Assembly: GCA_002364975.1 (NCBI GenBank)
Contig: DEYT01000084.1
Span: 1-9,756 of the forward strand
Direction: 5' to 3'
Origin: Opitutia bacterium UBA3151
GTDB taxonomy: Bacteria; Verrucomicrobiota; Verrucomicrobiia; Opitutales; Seribacteraceae
Length of the DNA stretch: 9,756 bases
Shown: in pieces, positions 1-5,875 of the stretch
How the letters are laid out: every line of letters starts with the position of its first letter
How positions within the stretch are numbered: the first letter of the stretch is position 1
Translations under genes and position numbers: made by a program
The notes under the pieces: model-generated
What the model was told of the DNA's origin: nothing
The model's database searches: none
What the model saw: the letters and a program-made list of their open reading frames with translations, nothing else

Positions 1-241
1 GTTGATGGGTGATCTTAATCGTCGTCGTGGGCAAATCCAAGGAATGGAGACCCGTGGAAAAGTATGTGTTATAGAAGCTTTTGTTCCTCTTGAGAATATG
101 TTCGGTTACTCAACTGATATGAGGTCTTTATCCTCAGGTCGTGCCGATTATTCCATGACACCTTCGCACTTCGAACAAGTCCCTCAAAGCCTAGTAAAAG
201 AAATAGTAGAAACATCTTCACGCGAACCTGCGAGAACATAA
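1..241 (+). CDS. fusA: Elongation factor G, C-terminal end (partial, 5' end outside window)
   Basis: The last 79 codons of EF-G, the GTPase that drives tRNA-mRNA translocation and, with ribosome recycling factor, splits spent ribosomes. What is visible is the end of domain V: MGDLNRRRGQIQGME matches the family's GD-(V/I)-(I/M)-GDL-x-RRG block, followed by VPLENMFGYSTDMRSLSSGRA, the conserved loop that ends in a glycine-rich turn and an aromatic-Ser/Thr-Met strand (YSMTPSHFEQVP). The GTP-binding domain and true start lie upstream; the reading frame is open at the left edge (first full codon at position 2), so the Met near the edge is internal. It ends in TAA only 7 nt before rpsJ, so fusA and the S10 cluster are probably co-transcribed. 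There is no tuf gene between them, unlike the E. coli str operon. The C-terminal tail (VETSSREPART) is not conserved. Confidence 0.96.
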   Translation, partial: LMGDLNRRRGQIQGMETRGKVCVIEAFVPLENMFGYSTDMRSLSSGRADYSMTPSHFEQVPQSLVKEIVETSSREPART

Positions 242-248
242 AATAATT

Positions 249-557
249 ATGAATGGTCAACGCATACGCATAAAGCTTCGAGGTTTTGACTACCGGGTGA
301 TTGACCAATCTGCTTCCGATATTGTTGATACTGCTAAACGGACTGGTGCTCGTGTAGCGGGGCCTATTCCAATGCCTACCCGTATCGAAAGATACACGGT
401 AAATCGATCTCCCCATGTGGATAAAAAATCAATGGATCAATTTGAACTCAGAACTCACAAAAGGCTTATCGATATAATTGAGCCAACCGTACAAACTGTG
501 GATGAACTTAAAAAACTAAATCTACCTGCTGGGGTAGAAATTAATATTAACGTTTAA
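249..557 (+). CDS. rpsJ: 30S ribosomal protein S10 (uS10)
   Basis: A 102-residue S10, the normal length. It sits in the 30S head near S3 and S14, and in many bacteria it also pairs with NusB in rRNA antitermination. The N-terminal RIRIKLRGFDYRVID strand (residues 5-19), the GPIPMPTRIERYTVNRSPHVDKKS extended loop (39-61) that reaches into the head, and the ELRTHKRLIDI block (66-76) are all intact. The start ATG follows the fusA stop by 7 nt. No Shine-Dalgarno-like bases precede it; the six bases before ATG are ATAATT. Because fusA is so close there is no room for the long S10 leader through which L4 controls this operon in E. coli, so that form of autoregulation is unlikely here. The sequence closely resembles what I recall of verrucomicrobial S10. 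Confidence 0.98.
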   Translation: MNGQRIRIKLRGFDYRVIDQSASDIVDTAKRTGARVAGPIPMPTRIERYTVNRSPHVDKKSMDQFELRTHKRLIDIIEPTVQTVDELKKLNLPAGVEININV

Positions 558-577
558 TTTAACTTTAACAATAAACC

Positions 578-620
578 TTTAAAGCAGGTTTCAAACGGGT
601 AAAACCACCTGCCGCTTAAA
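578..620 (+). promoter_or_regulatory. Imperfect hairpin in the rpsJ-rplC gap
   Basis: The gap of 66 nt is the longest in the window. GCAGGT (584-589) pairs exactly with ACCTGC (607-612), and TTTAA (578-582) pairs with TTAAA (616-620). Between the two helices lies a bulge of A583 opposite CGC (613-615), and the loop is 17 nt. The structure ends 3 nt before the rplC ATG. No T-run follows, so it does not look like an intrinsic terminator. It could be a translational control element for rplC and the genes coupled to it, an RNA-processing site, or chance; the sequence alone does not decide. Confidence 0.4.
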
Positions 621-623
621 GAA

Positions 624-1280
624 ATGAATCTAGAACTAATAGGAAAAAAGCTTGGTATGTCCCAAGTGTATGACGAAGATAATAATCTCGTTCCGGTTAC
701 CATTATTGAAGCTGGTCCCTGTCCGATACTTCAGGTCAAAACCACAGGTAAGGAAGGTTACTCTGCGATTCAGATTGGTTTTAATCCTAGGGGTAAAGCT
801 CCTAATAAAGCAAATCGTTGTTTGACCTCACATGCCAAGAAAGCTGGTGCTGAGGCTCAGCAAGTATCCCAAGAATTTCGCTTGCCAGAAGAGCACGATT
901 ATAAACAAGGATCTATCCTTACCGTCGAGAACTTTAAAGAGATTCAGACCGTAGATGTTGTATCAACTACGAAAGGTAAAGGTTTTCAAGGCGTGGTAAA
1001 ACGCTGGAATTTTGCGGGAGGTCCTGCGTCTCATGGATCGATGTTTCACCGACGTGGTGGTTCGTATGGACTATGTCAATGGCCTGGGCGTGTATTTAAG
1101 AACAAGAAAATGCCGGGCCATACTGGTGATGTCAGTCGAACAACTCAGAATCTTAAGGTTATAAAAATTTTACCTGAAAGGAACTTGGTTATGGTTAAGG
1201 GGAGTGTTCCAGGTCACAAGGGTTGTGTGCTTACGATTCGTGTTTCAAAAAAATCTAAATCCTCCAAATATCATGCTTGA
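624..1280 (+). CDS. rplC: 50S ribosomal protein L3 (uL3)
   Basis: A 218-residue L3, close to the usual 205-220. It binds the 3' part of 23S rRNA early in assembly, and its long loop reaches toward the peptidyl-transferase centre. The GKKLGMSQVY start (residues 7-16), the GKGFQGVVKRWNFAGGPASHG block (118-138) and the VFKNKKMPGHTGD loop end are all recognisable. Gln152, in YGLCQWPG, aligns by eye with E. coli Gln150, the residue methylated by PrmB, so the target side chain is kept although its neighbours differ (Leu-Cys before, Trp after). The start ATG follows a hairpin and has no Shine-Dalgarno-like motif. The stop TGA shares its A with the ATG of rplD, so the two are probably translationally coupled. 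Confidence 0.98.
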   Translation: MNLELIGKKLGMSQVYDEDNNLVPVTIIEAGPCPILQVKTTGKEGYSAIQIGFNPRGKAPNKANRCLTSHAKKAGAEAQQVSQEFRLPEEHDYKQGSILTVENFKEIQTVDVVSTTKGKGFQGVVKRWNFAGGPASHGSMFHRRGGSYGLCQWPGRVFKNKKMPGHTGDVSRTTQNLKVIKILPERNLVMVKGSVPGHKGCVLTIRVSKKSKSSKYHA

Positions 1281-1921
1281 TGAAATTCTTACTTTTTAAT
1301 TCTGATGGTTCAGCTTCCGGAGAAAAGGAAGTGAAAAGTTTCCCTTTATTCGAAGGTGACAAAGGAGTGGATGCTTTACGTCAAACAATTATCGCAATTC
1401 ATGCAAACCAAAGACAAGGAAATGCTTCAACTAAGCTCCGTTCCGAAGTCTCAGGTTCTGGAAAAAAGATTCACCGGCAAAAAGGATTAGGTGTTGGCCG
1501 TGCTGGAGACAAAAGAGCCATTCAACGCCGAGGTGGAGGTGTCATCTTTGGACCTCGACCAAGGTCTTATAACCAAAAGCTAAATAAGAAGATTAAACGA
1601 TTGGCACTTGGAAGGGCTCTCTTCGAGCAAGCCAATTCCAGTCGTATATGCCTAATCTCAGAGTGGACTATTTCAGAGCCTAAGACTAAGCTGTTTAGTG
1701 TTTTGCTTAAGACGATTGCTCCCGAGTCGAAGAAAATTTTGATTGTTTCCGAAAATTTTTCAACTGAAACATCACTCGCTGCCCGTAATTTATCCAATGC
1801 AAAAATGTCCACTGCAGACAACCTTGCGGCACTTGATATTGTGCAAGCAGATAAGATCATTTTCAGCGAAGCTGGGATGGATTCAATCATGTCTAAATTT
1901 AACAAGGAAAAAGTAGTATGA
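1280..1921 (+). CDS. rplD: 50S ribosomal protein L4 (uL4)
   Basis: A 213-residue L4 that binds domain I of 23S rRNA and lines the exit-tunnel constriction with L22. The extended tunnel loop is intact: SGSGKKIHRQKGLGVGRAG (about residues 58-76) continuing to the RRGGGVIFGPRPRSY block (83-97). The C-terminal half has the usual LAALDIVQADKIIFSEAG ending. I place the start at ATG 1280, which overlaps the rplC stop as TGATG; an in-frame TTG at 1277 would add one residue but is a poorer choice. The 3' end overlaps rplW by 4 nt (ATGA). In E. coli L4 also represses its own operon through the S10 leader; no equivalent leader is visible here. Confidence 0.97.
   Translation: MKFLLFNSDGSASGEKEVKSFPLFEGDKGVDALRQTIIAIHANQRQGNASTKLRSEVSGSGKKIHRQKGLGVGRAGDKRAIQRRGGGVIFGPRPRSYNQKLNKKIKRLALGRALFEQANSSRICLISEWTISEPKTKLFSVLLKTIAPESKKILIVSENFSTETSLAARNLSNAKMSTADNLAALDIVQADKIIFSEAGMDSIMSKFNKEKVV
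1904..1908 (+). promoter_or_regulatory. Weak Shine-Dalgarno-like AAGGA before rplW
   Basis: AAGGA lies 9 nt before the rplW ATG, inside the rplD coding sequence, where it encodes Lys-Glu. It is the best-placed Shine-Dalgarno-like string before any start codon in the window. Because it is coding sequence it may be coincidental, and the ATGA overlap alone could explain re-initiation. Confidence 0.3.
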
Positions 1922-2208
1922 AGGAAGCAGTAACAATTCTAGATGAGGCCCTTTTAACAGAAAAGGCTACTATGTTATCGGCTAATTTGAATCAATATGT
2001 ATTTTCAGTTTCTAAGACTGCGTCCAAACAGAACATAAAAGACGCGGTTGAGAAAACTTTTAGCGTGACTGTATTAAAGGTGAACACTTTGATTGCCAAA
2101 CCTAAAGCCAAGCGTGATCGTATGAAAAGAAATAAACTAGGTTTTTCCTCCTCTGTCAAAAAGGCGATTGTGACCTTAAAGTCTGGAGACAGCATAGACT
2201 TGGCCTAA
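1918..2208 (+). CDS. rplW: 50S ribosomal protein L23 (uL23)
   Basis: A 96-residue L23, normal for the family. It sits at the mouth of the exit tunnel and is the docking site for trigger factor and the signal recognition particle. The early LLTEKATML segment (residues 13-21), the NQYVFSVSKTASKQNIKDAVEKTFSVTVLKVNTL core (25-58) and the basic KPKAKRDRMKR loop (62-72) followed by KKAIVTLKSGDSID are all typical. Its ATG overlaps the rplD stop by 4 nt, making a coupled rplC-rplD-rplW trio. A weak AAGGA sits 9 nt upstream, within rplD. The docking glutamate of E. coli L23 (Glu18) probably corresponds to Glu16 in LLTEKA, judged by eye. Confidence 0.97.
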   Translation: MKEAVTILDEALLTEKATMLSANLNQYVFSVSKTASKQNIKDAVEKTFSVTVLKVNTLIAKPKAKRDRMKRNKLGFSSSVKKAIVTLKSGDSIDLA

Positions 2209-2230
2209 AACGAAAATAGAAAATTTAGCG

Positions 2231-3070
2231 ATGCCAATTTTACAACAAAAGCCAGTTACTCCTTCCGGTAGATTTTACTTGAAGAACAAGCTTGAACTAT
2301 CGGATAAACGTCCGGAAAAAGCACTCACCAAAGGTCACCACCGAAAAAAAGGTCGTAACACCTATGGTCGTATTACATCTCGTCGCCGTGGTGGTGGTCA
2401 TAAGAGGTTGTACCGCCAGATCGACTTTCGTCGTTCCAGAATAGATGAGGAAGCAACAGTAGTATGCTTCGAGTATGACCCAAATAGGACTGCTAATTTA
2501 GCTCTTCTAGAATACGAGGATGGAGAAAAATCTTACATTTTGGCTCCTACTTCTCTGGAAAAAGGGGATAAAATTGTGAGTTCATCCGGAAAAGTTGATT
2601 TCAAGCCAGGAAATGCTATGCCATTGAACCAAATTCCGTTTGGAACTAAAGTTCACTGCGTTGAGATGTTACCTGATGCCGGAGCGAAAATTGCGAGGTC
2701 AGCTGGCTCTGGAATCCGGTTAATTTCCATTGATAATGGTTATGCATCTTTAAAAATGCCAAGTGGAGAAATTCGTCTGGTAAAAGAAAATTGCCGTGCC
2801 ACAATTGGTTCCGTCGGTAATGCCAGTCATCAAAAAGCAACGATTGGAAAGGCTGGTCGTAATCGTTGGAAGGGACGTAGACCAAGAGTTCGTGGCGTAG
2901 CCATGAATCCAGTTGACCACCCAATGGGTGGCGGTGAAGGGAGAACATCAGGTGGTGGTCATCCAAGTTCCCCATGGGGACAACTCTCTAAAGGTTTCCC
3001 AACTCGTAAAAAATCCAAACCATCCAATTCCCAAATACTTGTCAGAAGAAACGGAAGACGAGTTAAATAA
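2231..3070 (+). CDS. rplB: 50S ribosomal protein L2 (uL2)
   Basis: A 279-residue L2, needed for subunit association and the peptidyl-transferase region. The RNA-binding core GRITSRRRGGGHKRLYRQIDFRR (residues 46-68), the FEYDPNRTANLALLEYEDGEKSYILAP OB-fold strand region (80-106), the MPSGEIRLV block (176-184) and the VRGVAMNPVDHPMGGG motif (220-235) are all present. His230 aligns with E. coli His229, the conserved histidine near the catalytic centre. The N-terminus (KPVTPSGRFY, then KRPEKALTKGHHRKKGRN) differs from the proteobacterial form and resembles my recollection of Verrucomicrobiota proteins, one of the better lineage clues here. The gap from rplW is 22 nt, with TTAGCG immediately before ATG and no Shine-Dalgarno motif. 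The C-terminus GRRVK is normal. Confidence 0.98.
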   Translation: MPILQQKPVTPSGRFYLKNKLELSDKRPEKALTKGHHRKKGRNTYGRITSRRRGGGHKRLYRQIDFRRSRIDEEATVVCFEYDPNRTANLALLEYEDGEKSYILAPTSLEKGDKIVSSSGKVDFKPGNAMPLNQIPFGTKVHCVEMLPDAGAKIARSAGSGIRLISIDNGYASLKMPSGEIRLVKENCRATIGSVGNASHQKATIGKAGRNRWKGRRPRVRGVAMNPVDHPMGGGEGRTSGGGHPSSPWGQLSKGFPTRKKSKPSNSQILVRRNGRRVK

Positions 3071-3076
3071 AGCACT

Positions 3077-3346
3077 ATGACACGTTCAATAAAAAAAGGT
3101 TTTTTCGTAGATCCGGGCTTAATGAAAAAAGTTATGAATGCCCAAGACTCTGGTGACAGAAAACCAATCAAGACTTGGTCCCGTCGATCGACCATCACCC
3201 CGGACTTTGTAGGACTTAACTTTACTGTTCACAACGGAAAGAATTTTTTACCAGTTTATGTAACTGAAAATATGGTTGGACACAAGTTAGGCGAATTTTC
3301 CGCTACTCGTACCTTTAAATCGCATAATCCGCACACTCAAAAATAG
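3077..3346 (+). CDS. rpsS: 30S ribosomal protein S19 (uS19)
   Basis: An 89-residue S19 of the 30S head, which pairs with S13 near the A-site and contacts the 50S subunit through a bridge. The RSIKKGFFVDPGL start (residues 3-15), the IKTWSRRSTITPDFVG segment (31-46) and the family signature GHKLGEFSATRTFKSH (68-83) are complete. Phe replaces the more common Pro in the KKGPF stretch (KKGFF). It lies 6 nt after rplB and 8 nt before rplV, with AGCACT before the ATG and no Shine-Dalgarno motif. The stop is TAG, one of only two in the window. It is clearly part of the same transcript. Confidence 0.98.
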   Translation: MTRSIKKGFFVDPGLMKKVMNAQDSGDRKPIKTWSRRSTITPDFVGLNFTVHNGKNFLPVYVTENMVGHKLGEFSATRTFKSHNPHTQK

Positions 3347-3354
3347 GCTATTTC

Positions 3355-3690
3355 ATGGACATAAAATCTTATTCAAAGTACATGAGAATTTCTCCAAAGA
3401 AAGCTCGGGAGGTTGCTCGAATTTTACCCGGAAGAAAAGCATCTGATGCAGTTGCACTACTGAAATACATTCCCCGCAAAGCTGCCCGCATGTTTGATAA
3501 AACTCTTAAATCAGCAATGGCGAATGCTGAAAATAATCTTAATCTTAGTGCGGATGACCTTTACATCCGTGAAGCAATCGTAGATGAAGGCCCAGCATTG
3601 AAAAGATTTCGCCCCTGTGCACGAGGTTCTGCCCATCCTTATAAGAAAAGAATGAGTCATTTACGTGTAACCCTTACCGACGAAGTATAA
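3355..3690 (+). CDS. rplV: 50S ribosomal protein L22 (uL22)
   Basis: A 111-residue L22 that contacts all six 23S rRNA domains and, with L4, forms the tunnel constriction where macrolide-resistance changes arise. The RISPKKAREVARILPGRKASDAV helix region (residues 11-33), KTLKSAMANAENN (49-61) and the tunnel beta-hairpin LKRFRPCARGSAHPYKKRMSH (82-102) are intact, with no insertion or deletion in the hairpin tip. The ARGSAHPYKKRMSH form, with Tyr-Lys before KRMSH, fits a PVC-type protein better than the proteobacterial GRADRILKRTSH form; this is a recalled comparison. The stop codon is 2 nt from the rpsC ATG, so re-initiation is plausible. Confidence 0.98.
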   Translation: MDIKSYSKYMRISPKKAREVARILPGRKASDAVALLKYIPRKAARMFDKTLKSAMANAENNLNLSADDLYIREAIVDEGPALKRFRPCARGSAHPYKKRMSHLRVTLTDEV

Positions 3691-3692
3691 TT

Positions 3693-4328
3693 ATGGGACA
3701 GAAAGTTAATCCAATAGGCTTTAGATTAGGTGTACGCCGTAACTGGAGTGCACGATGGTATGCAAATAAGCACGACTATTCCAAATTTATGGAGGAAGAT
3801 AATAAAATTAGGGGCTTCCTTGAGAAGAAACTACGATTTGCTTCCGTTCCCCGGATAGTAATCGAACGTGCGTCGACAAGAACCCGTGTCACAATTTGGA
3901 CCGCACGTCCCGGAATTGTAATTGGTAGAAAAGGTCAGGAACTTGATAACCTTAGGGATACCTTAAACAGAACGGTTGGAAAAGATGTTCGTCTGGAAAT
4001 CCAAGAAATAAAAAAACCGGATTTAGTTGCCTCTTTAGTGGCAGAAAATGTTGCGCTTCAACTTGAAAGAAGAATTGCATTTCGTCGTGCCATGAAAAAA
4101 GCAGTTCAAACCACCATGTCTATGGGGGCGGAGGGTATTAGGATTCAATGTGCTGGCCGACTTGCAGGTGCTGATATTGCACGGACTGAACAATTACGTG
4201 AAGGCCGTGTGCCTTTGCATACGCTCAGAGAGAATATTGACTATGGTCTGGTTGAGGCAAACACGGTTTATGGAATCATCGGAATCAAATGCTGGATATG
4301 CCTTAAAGATGAAGACAAACTATTTTAG
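3693..4328 (+). CDS. rpsC: 30S ribosomal protein S3 (uS3)
   Basis: A 211-residue S3 at the mRNA entry channel of the 30S head, where with S4 and S5 it helps unwind incoming mRNA. MGQKVNPIGFRLG at the N-terminus, the KH type 2 RNA-binding domain with its GRKG loop (residues 78-81, in ARPGIVIGRKGQEL), the FRRAMKK helix (130-136) whose basic residues line the entry channel, and the GRLAGADIARTE signature (155-166) are all present. The C-terminal YGIIGIKCWICLKDE is normal and followed by only a few residues, so it lacks the long charged tail of some homologues. The ATG follows rplV by 2 nt (ATAATT before ATG, no Shine-Dalgarno). The stop is TAG. Confidence 0.98.
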   Translation: MGQKVNPIGFRLGVRRNWSARWYANKHDYSKFMEEDNKIRGFLEKKLRFASVPRIVIERASTRTRVTIWTARPGIVIGRKGQELDNLRDTLNRTVGKDVRLEIQEIKKPDLVASLVAENVALQLERRIAFRRAMKKAVQTTMSMGAEGIRIQCAGRLAGADIARTEQLREGRVPLHTLRENIDYGLVEANTVYGIIGIKCWICLKDEDKLF

Positions 4329-4347
4329 AATTTCACGATATTAAGTT

Positions 4348-4770
4348 ATGCCAAAGTTACTTCCATCACGCACCAAATTTAGAAAGGTACACAAAGGCCG
4401 TGTTCGCGGTGTTGCCTCCAAAGGAAATACCGTATCCTTCGGTGAGTTTGGTATCCAATCTTTAAGCAGAGGTCGCATGACATCCAACCAGATTGAAGCG
4501 GCGCGGGTCGCGATTAATCGTCACCTCAAGCGAAAAGGAAAAGTTTGGATCCGAGTATTCCCTCACAAGCCTGTAACCAAAAAACCAGCCGAGACCCGTC
4601 AAGGAAAAGGAAAAGGGCCGGTTGACCATTGGGTCGCCGTGATAAAGCCTGGCCATATCCTTTTTGAAATTGCAGGATGTTCATTATCTCTGGCTCGAGA
4701 AGCCCTCGGTCTAGCCGATGCTAAACTTCCTTTTCGCTGTCGTTTAGTTACTCGTCAGCAAAGCTACTAA
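4348..4770 (+). CDS. rplP: 50S ribosomal protein L16 (uL16)
   Basis: A 140-residue L16, a late-assembling protein that positions the A-site tRNA elbow. PSRTKFRKVHKGRVRG (residues 6-21), FGEFGIQSLSRGRMTSNQIEAARVAINRHLKRKGKVWIRVFPHKP (31-75) and the RQGKGKGPVDHWVAVIKPG loop (84-102) are typical. Arg84, just before QGKGKG, aligns by eye with E. coli Arg81, the residue hydroxylated by the RoxA/YcfD oxygenase in some bacteria; nothing here shows whether that enzyme exists. It has the usual rpsC-rplP-rpmC neighbours, a 19-nt gap upstream and 6 nt downstream. TAAGTT precedes the ATG and there is no Shine-Dalgarno motif. Confidence 0.98.
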   Translation: MPKLLPSRTKFRKVHKGRVRGVASKGNTVSFGEFGIQSLSRGRMTSNQIEAARVAINRHLKRKGKVWIRVFPHKPVTKKPAETRQGKGKGPVDHWVAVIKPGHILFEIAGCSLSLAREALGLADAKLPFRCRLVTRQQSY

Positions 4771-4776
4771 GTTACT

Positions 4777-4962
4777 ATGAAAATATCTGAAATAAAAGAA
4801 CTTACCACACCAGAACTTCAAAAGAAGAGCAGAGATCTAGGCGAAGAACTTTTGCAACTTCGGGTAAGAAAGCAAACGGGCCAAGTGGAAAAGCCTCATT
4901 TATTAAAATCAATAAGACGTGATCGTGCTCGTATTCTTACCGTATTACGTGCCCAATCGTAA
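4777..4962 (+). CDS. rpmC: 50S ribosomal protein L29 (uL29)
   Basis: A 61-residue L29, a two-helix hairpin next to L23 at the tunnel exit. The first helix reads KISEIKELTTPELQKKSRDL and the second carries the family signature around KSIRRDRARILTVLRAQ (residues 44-60), with the usual LRVRKQTGQVEKPH turn between them. Length and position between rplP and rpsQ are standard. It starts 6 nt after the rplP stop (GTTACT before ATG) with no Shine-Dalgarno motif. It closes the S10-type half of the cluster; the 20-nt gap that follows carries no visible terminator, so transcription very likely continues into rpsQ. Confidence 0.97.
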   Translation: MKISEIKELTTPELQKKSRDLGEELLQLRVRKQTGQVEKPHLLKSIRRDRARILTVLRAQS

Positions 4963-4982
4963 AAACCATTTAATGCTTCAAC

Positions 4983-5255
4983 ATGACAGAAGAAAATTCT
5001 AGAAACAATCGTAAGGAACTAGTCGGCTTTGTTCGATCTAAAACGGGAAATAAGTCTGTAAAAGTAGTATACGAGTACAAAATTCCTCATCCTCTTTACA
5101 AAAAAGAAATTCGCAGAAAGACGACAGTTCATGTCCATGATGAAAGCAATGATTCCAATATCGGAGACAAGGTTAGAATTATGGCAACTCGGCCGTTAAG
5201 TAAAATGAAAAGGTGGAGAGTCATTGAAGTTCTTGAAAAAGCACCAACCTTTTAA
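4983..5255 (+). CDS. rpsQ: 30S ribosomal protein S17 (uS17)
   Basis: A 90-residue S17, an OB-fold protein that binds helices of the 16S 5' domain early in 30S assembly. The LVGFVRSKTGNKSVKVVYEYKIPHPLYKKEIRRKT core (residues 13-47) and the family signature GDKVRIMATRPLSKMKRWRVIEV (61-83) are clear. In the signature the usual ETRPLSK appears as ATRPLSK, a mild change. The short N-terminal extension (MTEENSRNNRKE) is acidic and polar and not part of the fold. The ATG at 4983 has TTCAAC before it and no Shine-Dalgarno motif. Another ATG does not occur in frame before the conserved region, so the start is secure. Confidence 0.97.
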   Translation: MTEENSRNNRKELVGFVRSKTGNKSVKVVYEYKIPHPLYKKEIRRKTTVHVHDESNDSNIGDKVRIMATRPLSKMKRWRVIEVLEKAPTF

Positions 5256-5261
5256 ATTATC

Positions 5262-5624
5262 ATGATTCAATTACTTAGCAGACTCGAAGTGGCGGATAAT
5301 ACCGGAGCAAAAAAAGTCCGGATGATTCGTAGACTTGGACAAAACAAGAAAACTGCATCCATTGGTGATATTATCGTTTGCCATGTTAAGGAAAGTTCTA
5401 CTGAAGCATCTGTAAAAAAAGGTACGGTTGTTAGAGCAGTTGTAGTTCGTACTCGTTCTCCAATGCGTAGAAGAGATGGTAGTTATGTGAGGTTTGACGA
5501 AAATGCAGTTGTCATTGTAAACAACGATGGCACTCCAAAGGGAACAAGAATCTTTGGCCCTGTAGCTCGAGAACTTCGTCTAAAATTCATGAAAATAATA
5601 TCCTTAGCACCCGAAGTTTTATAA
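5262..5624 (+). CDS. rplN: 50S ribosomal protein L14 (uL14)
   Basis: A 120-residue L14, one of the most conserved 50S proteins; it forms an intersubunit bridge with 16S rRNA and is the binding site for the silencing factor RsfS in many bacteria. MIQLLSRLEVADNTGAKKVRMIR (residues 1-23), the RAVVVRTRSPMRRRDGSYVRFDENAVVIVN stretch (59-88) and the GTRIFGPVARELR and FMKIISLAPEVL ending are textbook. It starts 6 nt after rpsQ, and the next gene starts just 1 nt after its TAA, the tightest non-overlapping junction here. In E. coli this is the first gene of the spc operon, but no promoter is apparent upstream. Confidence 0.98.
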   Translation: MIQLLSRLEVADNTGAKKVRMIRRLGQNKKTASIGDIIVCHVKESSTEASVKKGTVVRAVVVRTRSPMRRRDGSYVRFDENAVVIVNNDGTPKGTRIFGPVARELRLKFMKIISLAPEVL

Positions 5625-5625
5625 A

Positions 5626-5847
5626 ATGGCATCAATAAAAAAAGGAGATGAAGTTGTAGTGATTGCTGGTGATCATAAAGGAAGTAAAGGAAAAATACTT
5701 CAGGTTTTTCGAGCCAAGAATCGTGTCATTGTTGAAGGGGTTAATTTGATCAAAAAACATGAACGAAAATCACAGGATAATCCAGAAGGCTCAATTGTAG
5801 AACGTGAATCCTCGATTCATTACTCGAATGTAAAACTAGTAAATTAA
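5626..5847 (+). CDS. rplX: 50S ribosomal protein L24 (uL24), short form
   Basis: A 73-residue L24, an assembly-initiator protein that binds the 5' end of 23S rRNA and sits by the tunnel exit. The KOW motif (KKGDEVVVIAGDHKGSKGKI, residues 5-24), the VIVEGVNLIKKHERKS segment (35-50) and the GSIVERESSIHYSNVKLVN end (55-73) align with the family. E. coli L24 continues for about 30 more residues after the matching SNVAIFN, with a VGFRFEDGKKVR strand; here TAA follows at once and none of that segment is found in the 28-nt gap after it. The frame and TAA look clean, so this is a short form and not an obvious frameshift. The ATG sits 1 nt after the rplN stop. Confidence 0.96.
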   Translation: MASIKKGDEVVVIAGDHKGSKGKILQVFRAKNRVIVEGVNLIKKHERKSQDNPEGSIVERESSIHYSNVKLVN

Positions 5848-5875
5848 TACTTGTTATTTAACTCAATAATTTGAA

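Noticed and set aside
69..416. Reverse-strand open frame of 115 codons across the fusA-rpsJ junction
   Set aside because: It lies antisense to two conserved genes, resembles no family, and is explained by their codon use. The same holds for the other reverse-strand frames, e.g. 1567-1905, 2646-2975, 2959-3198, 8290-8562 and 8578-8889.
1277..1282. TTG start for rplD, one codon before the ATG
   Set aside because: The ATG at 1280 gives a normal L4 N-terminus and a TGATG overlap with rplC; nothing favours the rarer TTG.
3091..3105. A7-GG-T6 run near the start of rpsS that could form a small A-T hairpin or slippery site
   Set aside because: It encodes the conserved Lys-Lys-Gly-Phe-Phe of S19 and the frame is continuous; no frameshift is needed.
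4150..4344. Forward 64-codon open frame overlapping the end of rpsC
   Set aside because: It is a shifted-frame shadow of the S3 C-terminal region; S3 is complete in its own frame to position 4328.
5643..5650. AGGAG followed by ATG early in rplX
   Set aside because: It looks like a start site, but the ATG is out of frame with rplX and meets TAG within four codons. The bases encode the conserved Lys-Gly-Asp of the L24 KOW motif.
5848..5875. Possible promoter (TTGTTA with CAATAAT) in the rplX-rplE gap
   Set aside because: The two elements are only a few bases apart, far from normal spacing, and a 28-nt AT-rich gap easily yields such matches.
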